From Caldimonas thermodepolymerans (GTDB lineage Bacteria > Pseudomonadota > Gammaproteobacteria > Burkholderiales > Burkholderiaceae_C): DNA of 64,000 nt. A program made the position numbers and the translations under genes. This document shows, piece by piece, positions 57,479 through 64,000 of this stretch. Below the pieces are notes generated by a model. That model saw only the letters and a program-made list of their open reading frames with translations, was not told the DNA's origin and ran no database searches. Position 1 is the stretch's first letter. The number at the start of each line of letters is the position of its first letter. The stretch covers positions 2,604,001-2,668,000 of the forward strand of contig NZ_CP064338.1 of assembly GCF_015476235.1 (NCBI RefSeq), read 5' to 3'.

Positions 57479-60331
57479 CTAGCGTTCGACCCCCACGGCG
57501 CCCCCCTTCGTCGCCGCAGCCAGCTTCATCGCACACCCTCTGAGCGTGCCGGCAGGCAGCTCGAGCTTCGCCGTCGCCCCTGCCGGCCCCGTCAGCTCCT
57601 TCATGCTGGCCTTGAAACGGGCGGCACCGGGCGTGGTCAGCGTGATGTCGGGGCCGTCCAGCCGGATCGCCGAACCGCCGGCGGTCAGCAGGACGTGACG
57701 CGGCGCGGCCATCTCGATGGCGGCGTGGGTGCTGCTGGTGTGGACCGCCCGCTGCGCCGTCAGGCGGATGGCGTCCGCGTCGGCACGCACGGTCACGCTG
57801 CCGGTCGCTGCGTGCAGCCGGATGCCGGTCTCCTGGCGGGGTCTGGACGGGTCGGCCGCCTGGCCTTGCGTGAACCAGGCCACGCCCTTCGCGACGACCA
57901 GGCTGCGATCGCGCTGGGCGACCAGGCCGAGGTCCTGGCCGGCGACCAGACTGCACGTCCTGCCTGCCGACCACAGGGCATGCGCCGGCGTGAAGATCCC
58001 GATGCCCGCCGGTGCGCTGGTGAGCAGTTCGGGGCGCGACCAGGCCTTGACGGTGCCCGCTCCGCCCTCGATCCCCGCCGCGTCGCCGGTGTCACCGGCA
58101 TGACCGCGGGTGGCCGTGGCTCCCAGGCTCTCCTTCAATGCCCGCTGGGCCTGCATGACCGGCAGCTCGTCGACACCGCCCTCGCCGGGCAGCCGGGCGC
58201 CATGCTGTCGGGCGGTCGCTGCCAGGCTGCGCGTCAGGTCGGCCGCCTGCTGGAGCTGCTGCTCGGCCTCGCGGGCGTCGAGCTGCGCACTGGTGCCGGT
58301 GGAGCCGGCGGGCCGTTCGTGAGCACTGAGGAACAGGCCGCTGCCGGCACGGATCGCCCCTTGCGCGTCGGTGCCCAGGTCGGCGCCGTGGCCGCGCGGG
58401 TGCAGGCGCTGGTTGTCGTGCTGGTGCAGCAGATGGCCCAGGTTGAGCTGGCTGCGCCGCGTGCTGCTGGCCAGCTGGATGCGGCCCTGGCCCGGCGTGT
58501 CGTCGAAGACCAGCTGGTTGCAACCCCCGGCGCCGTGCGCGCTGGTCCACAGTTCCTGGGTCTTGATGCCGGCCATCACCGCACCGTGCCGGTGGCCCGG
58601 GAGCCCGCCCGCGGCCTGCGTGCCGGGGAACCAGGCCGGCGCACTGCCGGTGGCACCGGCCGCCCCGCCGCCCACCCGGTTGCCCTGGGCGTTGTGGTTG
58701 CCCTGGCCGTTGTACAGGCTGCCGATGCACACCGGGCGGTCGATGTCGCCGTCCAGGAAAGCGATCAACACTTCCTGCCCGACCCGCGGCACGAAATGGC
58801 TGCCCCAGTTGCGACCGGCCACCGCCGTCATCACGCGCACCCAGGTGCCGCTCGCATCGCTGGCCGGCGCATGGTCGTGGCCGTACGGATGATCCAGCCG
58901 GTGGCTGCCCTGGCGCCCGCGCTGCCAGTGGAACTGGACCTTGATGCGGTGGTCGCGGTCGGTGTGGACCGGGTGCTCGGGCAGGCCCACCACCAGCGCA
59001 GTCTGCACGCCATGGACCTTCGGCCGTGCACGACGCACCACGGCCGCCAGGCCCAGCCCCGAGGCGACGTCAAGCGCCGGGGCCCGCACCGGCACGTCGG
59101 CCGGCAGGGCGTCGATCTCGACGCCGTACAGCGGTTCGTCGCTGTCGTTGGCCAGGGCGGCCCCTCGCGTCGGCACCGCGGGCAGGTGTTGCAGCTGGGC
59201 GCGCAGGTCGGCAGCGAGGTTGTTGCGTGCACGGTGGCGCAGGCGCAGCAGCACGAAGCGGTCGCGTTCGCCGCCGTCGTGGCGCGGGTGGTCGGCGAGC
59301 GTGAAGGTGGTGCCCGGTGCGAAGGTCCGCACGGTGCCGCGGCCGGTATGGAGCCGGGCAGCGGCATCAAGGGCCTGCTGCTGGCAACGTGCCAGCCGCT
59401 CGCCCTGGCGCGTGTCCTCGTAGGCGTAGACGCCCGGCACGTCGATGCATGCCGCGCCGGGCAGGGCCGTCGGCAGCGCGCTGCCCTCGTGCACCGGGCG
59501 CAGGCCCACGCTGCGGTAGTCCCAGCTCGCGATGCGCGTCGCGGCGGTATGCACGCCATGGCGTGCGGCCCACTCGAACAGGCTGTCCTCCGGCAGCGTG
59601 GCGCCGGGCTGGGTGTAGCGCACCCGGGGCTGGCGGTTGGGCTCGAAGGCGCCGTTGTGATCGGCGATGACCAGGGTGTGGCCACCATAGGGCGCCGCCC
59701 CCCGATCGCCCTGGTGCTCGAACCAGCAGAACAGGCCTTCCTCGCGCATCAGGCGCTGCACGAACGCGAGGTCGGTTTCCTGGTACTGGATGCACAGCGA
59801 CCGCCTCGGGTAGACGCTGCGGTCGGCCAGCGCCCAGCGCCACGCGGGCAGCAGCCGGCCCTGGCCCTGGTACGCGCGGAACACCTGCTCGATGATCTCG
59901 ATGACGCTGAGGCCCTGGAACACGCGGCTGTCGCGCCGCCATTCGAGGAATGCCAGCCACGGACGCACCACCAGCCGGTAGCGCGCCAGGCCGCCATCGG
60001 CGCCCAGCAGCGTGGCTTCGCAGACGTGACCGTGGAAGGGACGCAGCTCGCTGCGACTGTGGCTGGTGAGCAGTTGCAGCAGCACCGGCTGGCCGATCAG
60101 GCGCGCCAGCTCCAGGCCGGCATCGGCACTCAGCGCGGTCAGTCGGATCTCGAATCCGCAACGCGCGCCGAGCCCGCCGGCAAGCGGCGCGATGCCTTCG
60201 TCGATCTCGACGCGCTCGGCCAGCAACACCTCCGGGCCGAGCGGCGTGGTCAGGCGCAGCAGCCGGTCCTGCTGGGTGTAGCCGCACAGCAAGGCCTGCA
60301 CCCATGCGGACGGCGAGATCCGGTCGTTCAT
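57479..60331 (-). CDS. type VI secretion system spike protein VgrG
   Basis: This 950-residue protein has the gp27-like N-terminal region (TPLGPEVLLAERVEID, PFHGHVCEATLLG, YPRRSLCIQYQETDLAFVQRLMREEGLFCWFEH), the gp5 OB-fold with VRVMTAVAGRNWGSHFVPRVGQEVLIAFLDGDIDRPVCIGSLYNG, a linker with beta-helix repeats, and a C-terminal DUF2345 domain (GGSAIRLDGPDITLTTPG). There is no extra catalytic C-terminal domain, so it probably carries the VasX-like effector via the DUF4123 adaptor. No T6SS core genes are in the window. The ATG at 60331 has GGAG ten bases ahead; upstream 60332-60713 holds no gene I can support. Confidence 0.95.
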   Translation of the reverse strand: MNDRISPSAWVQALLCGYTQQDRLLRLTTPLGPEVLLAERVEIDEGIAPLAGGLGARCGFEIRLTALSADAGLELARLIGQPVLLQLLTSHSRSELRPFHGHVCEATLLGADGGLARYRLVVRPWLAFLEWRRDSRVFQGLSVIEIIEQVFRAYQGQGRLLPAWRWALADRSVYPRRSLCIQYQETDLAFVQRLMREEGLFCWFEHQGDRGAAPYGGHTLVIADHNGAFEPNRQPRVRYTQPGATLPEDSLFEWAARHGVHTAATRIASWDYRSVGLRPVHEGSALPTALPGAACIDVPGVYAYEDTRQGERLARCQQQALDAAARLHTGRGTVRTFAPGTTFTLADHPRHDGGERDRFVLLRLRHRARNNLAADLRAQLQHLPAVPTRGAALANDSDEPLYGVEIDALPADVPVRAPALDVASGLGLAAVVRRARPKVHGVQTALVVGLPEHPVHTDRDHRIKVQFHWQRGRQGSHRLDHPYGHDHAPASDASGTWVRVMTAVAGRNWGSHFVPRVGQEVLIAFLDGDIDRPVCIGSLYNGQGNHNAQGNRVGGGAAGATGSAPAWFPGTQAAGGLPGHRHGAVMAGIKTQELWTSAHGAGGCNQLVFDDTPGQGRIQLASSTRRSQLNLGHLLHQHDNQRLHPRGHGADLGTDAQGAIRAGSGLFLSAHERPAGSTGTSAQLDAREAEQQLQQAADLTRSLAATARQHGARLPGEGGVDELPVMQAQRALKESLGATATRGHAGDTGDAAGIEGGAGTVKAWSRPELLTSAPAGIGIFTPAHALWSAGRTCSLVAGQDLGLVAQRDRSLVVAKGVAWFTQGQAADPSRPRQETGIRLHAATGSVTVRADADAIRLTAQRAVHTSSTHAAIEMAAPRHVLLTAGGSAIRLDGPDITLTTPGAARFKASMKELTGPAGATAKLELPAGTLRGCAMKLAAATKGGAVGVER

Positions 60332-60713
60332 GCGCCCCGCTCCCCGACGAGGCGCACGCATGAGGGGCCCTGGACCGGCAGGCGTGCAAGGCCGGCACGG
60401 ACCCGGAATCGGCTCGGCACGGAGTTCCTCCCTGAAGCATCCTTTCGCGGCGCTTTCTCGGCGCGCCTTGCGAACGCGGCGCAGTGTATGCGGCGCGCGG
60501 CCGTGCACGGCCTCGCCTCCCCCCATCCGGGGGCGACGAGGTTGATACGGGATGTTTCAGGCGGCTGGGGGCGATGTCACCGGTGCGCGAACCCGCAGGC
60601 GGTGGTGCGGCCACCGCTGCACCGGGCGTCCGTGCGCGGCCGACGCGCGGCCGCCTGGCGTGCGCCACACGCCGGACCGCTGCGGCCCTTGCAGTGCCTG
60701 CCTGGGCGAACGC

Positions 60714-60953
60714 TCAGCCCTTTTCCGGCTTGTCCGGTTCCAGCTTCCAGTCCTTGTCGTCCTTCGGCGTCGAGACCTCGCGCTCGGCCCGTTCGGCCGC
60801 CGAAGGCGAGATCGGGTCGCTGGCGGGGAAGGTCTCGTCCAGCGCTTCGTCCAGCAACTCCTGGTAGGTCGGCACGCCTTCCTGCTTGTCGATCGGGTCG
60901 GACGTCTCGGTCCGGTCACGCGCCGGGGAGGACTTGGGGGATTTCGTGGTCAT
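60714..60953 (-). CDS. small acidic protein with FPASDP motif
   Basis: This 79-residue hydrophilic protein contains YQELLDEALDETFPASDPISPS, a motif common to small proteobacterial proteins of unknown role, followed by charged residues (EREVSTPKDDKDWKLEPDKPEKG). It has no signal peptide or membrane helix and is likely largely disordered. AAGGAG precedes the ATG by eight bases. Confidence 0.72.
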   Translation of the reverse strand: MTTKSPKSSPARDRTETSDPIDKQEGVPTYQELLDEALDETFPASDPISPSAAERAEREVSTPKDDKDWKLEPDKPEKG

Positions 60954-61018
60954 GGCGATGGCTCCTTTGCCTTGCAGGCCTGTATGGCAACCGCCATGCC
61001 CGCCGCCATGCCAACCCC

Positions 61019-61366
61019 CTAGCCCCCGTGCGCCGCCCGGCTGTCCTGCGGTGCCTGGGCACGCTCGTGCATGCCGTAGTCGCGCAGCACGGACGCCACG
61101 CGCAGCCGGTAGTCGCGGAAGATGCCGCCCCGCCCGGCCGCCTGGGCGGCGCGATGCGCTTCGCGCTGGCGCCACGCGGCGACCGCGGCCTCGTCGCGGA
61201 AGAAGGACAGCGACAGCAGCTTGCCCGGCTCGCTGAGGCTCTCGAAGCGCTCGATGGAGATGAAGCCGTCGACCTGCGCCAGCTCCTCGCGCAGGCGCGC
61301 GGCAAGGTCGAGGTACTGCTGCCTGCGGCCTTGCGCAGGCCAGACTTCGAAGATGATCGCGATCAT
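61019..61366 (-). CDS. antibiotic biosynthesis monooxygenase-type protein
   Basis: This 115-residue protein has the ferredoxin-like ABM fold: MIAIIFEVWPAQGRRQQYLDLAARLREELAQVDGFISIERFESLSEPGKLLSLSFFRDEAAVAAWR. Such proteins are small cofactor-free or heme-handling oxygenases, or act as partners. Its ATG overlaps the P450 stop (ATGA), so the two form one operon. A shared oxidative pathway is likely but its substrate is unknown. Confidence 0.87.
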   Translation of the reverse strand: MIAIIFEVWPAQGRRQQYLDLAARLREELAQVDGFISIERFESLSEPGKLLSLSFFRDEAAVAAWRQREAHRAAQAAGRGGIFRDYRLRVASVLRDYGMHERAQAPQDSRAAHGG

Positions 61367-62493
61367 GCGGCCTCCTCGGGAGCGAACCACGGAATGCGCG
61401 CGTTGACCGAAGGGCGGTAACGCGGACGTTGCAGGAAGGCGCGCGCCACCTCGACAGCCCCGGGCGGCACCACCGACAGCGCCCCTTGCGCCAGCGCACA
61501 GGCGATGCGCTCGCCGAGGCAACGGTGCGGTCCGTGGCCGAAACCGTATGGCACCCTCGGGGCACGCCGCAGCATGAACCGGTCCGGCTCGGGATGCCGC
61601 GCCGGATCGCGGCCGGCCGCGGCGAGCAGCACCAGCACCGCCTGCCCAGGCGCGATCTGCTGGCCGAGCACGAGCGCGCCCTCGGCATGGGCGTAGCGGC
61701 GCGTGTTCTGCACCGGGGCATCGTGACGCGCCACTTCCTCGATCGCCTCGCGCAGCGCACCGGCATCGTCGCGCAAGCGCGGCCACAGGCCGGGTTCGCG
61801 GGCCAGCGCGACGAGCGTGTTGCCGATCAGGCCGGCCGTGGCATCGCAGGTCTGCGACAGCAGGCCGAGCAGGTTGGCCACCCAGCACGCGCGCGAGAGC
61901 CCTTCGGGCGTCGGCCCGGCAACCGGATCCAGCCACCCGGCCAGGCGCTGCGCTGCTTCGGCGGCCGCCTCCCGTTGCGACATGCTGGCCAGCGGGGAGA
62001 TCCCCGCGGCGAACCGGTGCGCCTGCGTGACCACCTCGTCCTGCAGCGACTGCGCGATCCCCAGCACCTCGGCCACCGCCAGCAGCGGCACGCGCACCAC
62101 CCACTCGTCCAGCGCGCCGGCCCCCGGGACCGGAAGGCGGCGCGCATGGCGCTGCGCCAGGGCGCTCCACCGCGGGAGCTCGATGTGCGCCAGGCGTGCC
62201 TGCAGCGCCTGCCGTGCGTCCTGGTGTGCCGGCCCGTCGTTCATGCGCGCCAGCTGCCCGAACACCGCACCGGCCGCGCTGCCCGCCAGGCCCCGGGGCA
62301 CCGGTTCGCCCGCCGGGCGCACGTGCAGCGCAGGATGCGACAGCACCGCTTCGACGGCCGCCGCATCGGTGGCCAGCCAGAGCTGCAGGCGTTCGTGCCA
62401 GACCAGCGGCCCCCGCGCACGCCAGGCCGCGTAGGCGGCATAAGGGTCCGGCGCAGTGACCGCCGCGACCGGATCCAGGATCTCCTCGTCCAT
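61363..62493 (-). CDS. cytochrome P450
   Basis: This 376-residue bacterial P450 has the heme motif YGFGHGPHRCLGE with thiolate C325, the ExxR in EEVARHD, and the I-helix LLSQTCDATAGLIGN, in which the usual acid/Thr pair is D-A-T. The length is at the short end for class I P450s. No ferredoxin partner is encoded nearby. A strong GGAGGT precedes the ATG. It is divergent from an ArsR-type regulator, which probably controls this operon. Confidence 0.93.
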   Translation of the reverse strand: MDEEILDPVAAVTAPDPYAAYAAWRARGPLVWHERLQLWLATDAAAVEAVLSHPALHVRPAGEPVPRGLAGSAAGAVFGQLARMNDGPAHQDARQALQARLAHIELPRWSALAQRHARRLPVPGAGALDEWVVRVPLLAVAEVLGIAQSLQDEVVTQAHRFAAGISPLASMSQREAAAEAAQRLAGWLDPVAGPTPEGLSRACWVANLLGLLSQTCDATAGLIGNTLVALAREPGLWPRLRDDAGALREAIEEVARHDAPVQNTRRYAHAEGALVLGQQIAPGQAVLVLLAAAGRDPARHPEPDRFMLRRAPRVPYGFGHGPHRCLGERIACALAQGALSVVPPGAVEVARAFLQRPRYRPSVNARIPWFAPEEAA

Positions 62494-62506
62494 CGGCCCA
62501 CCTCCG

Positions 62507-62553
62507 TTGAAAAACCTGCACGCAGTCTGCTAGGCTGGAAGCAGGGATGCTTC
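62507..62553 (+). promoter_or_regulatory. promoter and candidate operator in the P450/ArsR divergent region
   Basis: TTGAAA (62507-62512) and TAGGCT (62531-62536) are 18 bases apart and could drive the regulator gene. Just downstream is the inverted repeat GAAGCA-GGGA-TGCTTC (62538-62553), which overlaps the expected start of transcription. It is a likely site for the regulator itself, with autorepression and control of the divergent P450 operon. Confidence 0.45.
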
Positions 62554-62568
62554 GATGAAGGACGAATC

Positions 62569-63246
62569 ATGGATGCAGACCAGGGCATCGCGGCGGTCGC
62601 CGCGGCCATCGCCGAGCCGGCACGCGCGCGCATGCTGTGCACGCTGCTCGACGGCCGCGCCCGCACCGCGACCGAACTGGCCGCCGTCGCCGAGGTGACG
62701 GCCTCCACCGCCAGCGCGCACCTGGCGCGGCTGGTCGGCGAGCAGCTGGTCGAGTGCGTGCCGCAGGGCCGGCACCGCTATTACCGCCTGCGCCATGCCG
62801 ACGTGGCGCACGCGCTGGAAGCCCTGCTGGTCGTGGCGGGTCGCCCGCAGGCGCCTCTTGCGCCGCGCACGCCCGAGCCGCTGCGCGCGGCACGCACCTG
62901 CTACGACCACATGGCCGGGGAAATCGCGGTGGGGCTGCTCGCGGTGCTGCGCCGGCGCCGCTGGCTGCAGCCGGCCGACGACGGCTACCGCCTCAGCGCC
63001 GCAGGCGAAGCGACGCTCGCCGCCTGGGGCGTGGACGTGGCCGGCGCGCGCGCGCGGCGGCGCCGCTTCGCCTGCGACTGCCTGGACTGGAGCGAGCGCC
63101 GGCCGCACCTGGGCGGCGCGCTGGGCGCGGCGCTGCTCGAGGCCGCGTTGCAGCGGCGCTGGGTCACGCGCGAGCTGGAGGGCCGCGCGCTGCGCATCAG
63201 CCCCAAGGGGCGGCGCGAATGGCTGGAGCCGCTGGGGCTGTCCTAG
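62569..63246 (+). CDS. ArsR-family helix-turn-helix regulator with extended C terminus
   Basis: This 225-residue protein has a winged helix with IAEPARARMLCTLLDGRARTATELAAVAEVTASTASAHLARLVGEQLVECVPQGRHRYYRL (residues 12-75). The C-terminal 140 residues include ACDCLDWSERRPHLGGALG, a conserved stretch of this larger ArsR subgroup. No obvious metal site is seen beyond the CDC pair. AAGGA precedes the ATG at 62569. Its stop codon overlaps that of the convergent LysR gene in CTAG. Confidence 0.88.
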   Translation: MDADQGIAAVAAAIAEPARARMLCTLLDGRARTATELAAVAEVTASTASAHLARLVGEQLVECVPQGRHRYYRLRHADVAHALEALLVVAGRPQAPLAPRTPEPLRAARTCYDHMAGEIAVGLLAVLRRRRWLQPADDGYRLSAAGEATLAAWGVDVAGARARRRRFACDCLDWSERRPHLGGALGAALLEAALQRRWVTRELEGRALRISPKGRREWLEPLGLS

Positions 63247-64000
63247 ACGCCCAGCCGCCCCTCGGCGATCAGCCTGTCGAGCATCTCCAGGAACACCCGC
63301 GTCTTGGCCGGCACCAGGCGGCGTCCGGGCAGCACCGCCCAGCCAGGCGCCTCGGGCAAGCACCACTGCGGCAGCACGCGCACCAGCCGACCTTCCTTGA
63401 CGTGCCGGGTGACGATGGCGTCCGGCGCAGCGGTGATGCCTGCGCCTTCGAGTGCCATCTCGACCAGCAGCTCCGGTGCGTTGACCACGGCGCGCGGCGG
63501 CGCCAGCCCCGTCCAGCGCGCCTCGCCGTTGCGCAGGTTCCACGGCGTCGGCTCGCCGGTGCGCGAGCGCAGCGCCAGCCCCGTGTGCTGCAGCAGGTCC
63601 TCGGGCGCCTGCGGCGTGCCGTGCAGGGCAAGGTACATCGGCGCCGCGTAGAGGCCCCAGGTGTGCGTGAGCAGGCGCCGCGCGACCAGCGTCGCATCAT
63701 CGGGCATGTCGCCCATGCGGATGGCGAGGTCGAAGTTCTCGCCGATCAGGTCCACCCGGCGCGAGGACAGGTCGATCTCGATCGAGATGCCCGGGTAGCG
63801 GGTCAGGAAGTCGGTCAGGATGCGCCCCAGCTCCTTGCCGGCGAAGCCGGCCGGCATCGACACCTTGAGCCGCCCGCTCGGCTGGGCCTGGCGGTGCAGC
63901 ACCAGCGAGGCCGCCGCGTCGACCTCGGCCGCGACCTGGCGGGCGTGCTCCAGCAGCGCGTAGCCGAAGTCCGTGAGGCTCAGCTTGCGCGTGGTGCGCG
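63243..64000 (-). CDS. LysR-family transcriptional regulator, 5' end missing
   Basis: The frame runs from the stop at 63243 to the window edge. Translation of the last part, TRKLSLTDFGYALLEHARQ, is the end of the LysR DNA-binding helix region, followed by the effector domain GRLKVSMPAGFAGKELGRILTDFLTRYPGISIEI and VDLIGENFDLAIRMGDMPDDATLVARRL. Most of the DNA-binding domain lies outside the window. This subgroup often controls a divergent oxidoreductase gene, which would be to the right of the window. Confidence 0.92.
   Translation of the reverse strand, partial: RTTRKLSLTDFGYALLEHARQVAAEVDAAASLVLHRQAQPSGRLKVSMPAGFAGKELGRILTDFLTRYPGISIEIDLSSRRVDLIGENFDLAIRMGDMPDDATLVARRLLTHTWGLYAAPMYLALHGTPQAPEDLLQHTGLALRSRTGEPTPWNLRNGEARWTGLAPPRAVVNAPELLVEMALEGAGITAAPDAIVTRHVKEGRLVRVLPQWCLPEAPGWAVLPGRRLVPAKTRVFLEMLDRLIAEGRLGV

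Noticed and set aside
52798-60331. The VgrG module as a recently acquired island with mobile elements
   Set aside because: No insertion sequence, integrase, tRNA or flanking repeat was seen, and no clear shift in codon use could be shown without computation.
60332-60713. Open frames upstream of vgrG
   Set aside because: Low-complexity composition and no start signals; I see only untranslated DNA here, with a weak TACACT element.
57449-61420. A 1323-codon plus-strand frame across vgrG
   Set aside because: It lies opposite vgrG and a small gene, lacks any recognisable domain and has shadow-type composition.

Overview
The window is strongly GC-rich DNA with third codon positions almost all G or C, and it is packed with genes of a respiring Gram-negative bacterium. 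The order yebC-purD-hemF, the caa3-type oxidase cluster, and the family versions seen here (GlnRS, CysE, LytTR pair, DUF1275, CurA-like reductase) point to a betaproteobacterium of the order Burkholderiales, probably near the Rubrivivax/Caldimonas/Schlegelella group. This placement is by recognition only; no database search was run. I see no rRNA, tRNA, CRISPR array, insertion sequence or prophage.

Layout. 1-2.2 kb: start of hemF, purD and yebC (minus). 2.2-8.3 kb: a HerA/YjgR ATPase, then a signalling block made of a DUF2306 membrane protein, a LytS-like kinase and a LytTR regulator, an orphan LivK-type lipoprotein, a 2TM protein and a His-rich exported protein. Matching pairs of direct repeats lie in front of the DUF2306 and 2TM genes and are the best candidates for LytTR operators. 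8.6-16.7 kb: glnS with an unusual insertion, an orphan ATP-synthase c subunit, DUF808, an AI-2E-family permease, cysE behind a well-formed transcription attenuator, DUF1275, a tyrosine phosphatase and a flavin reductase. 16.7-26 kb: a 6-phosphofructokinase, a PAS-GGDEF-EAL protein, a Tim44-like protein, a phosphoesterase and lipid-kinase pair, small proteins and a divergent FtsH-like protease. 26-36.3 kb: cydAB of the cyanide-insensitive type, DUF3606, a 2OG-Fe oxygenase, an S4 protein, a glutamine amidotransferase, a CurA-like reductase, a BON lipoprotein, glutathione reductase, DoxX, ThpR and a ProQ-domain protein. 36.3-43.4 kb: small enzymes, an acyl-CoA ligase, a hybrid histidine kinase and an EAL protein.

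43.6-52.3 kb is a minus-strand respiratory block: oxidase subunit II with a cytochrome c domain, subunit I, two different subunit III proteins (coxMNOP-like), subunit IV and heme o synthase, then a two-domain N-acetyltransferase and an AIM24-like protein downstream, and two membrane or stress-type proteins upstream. 52.8-60.3 kb is a compact orphan type VI secretion cargo module: vgrG, a DUF4123 adaptor, a VasX-like effector and a membrane protein that may give immunity. 60.7-64 kb has a small acidic protein, a P450 plus monooxygenase pair divergent from an ArsR-type regulator, and a truncated LysR regulator.

The strongest leads for something undescribed are the cysE leader/attenuator, the paired LytTR-like operators at near-identical distances from two start codons, the VgrG/VasX/DUF6708 module, the insertion inside GlnRS, the orphan c subunit, and the ProQ protein with tandem helix-turn-helix-like repeats.
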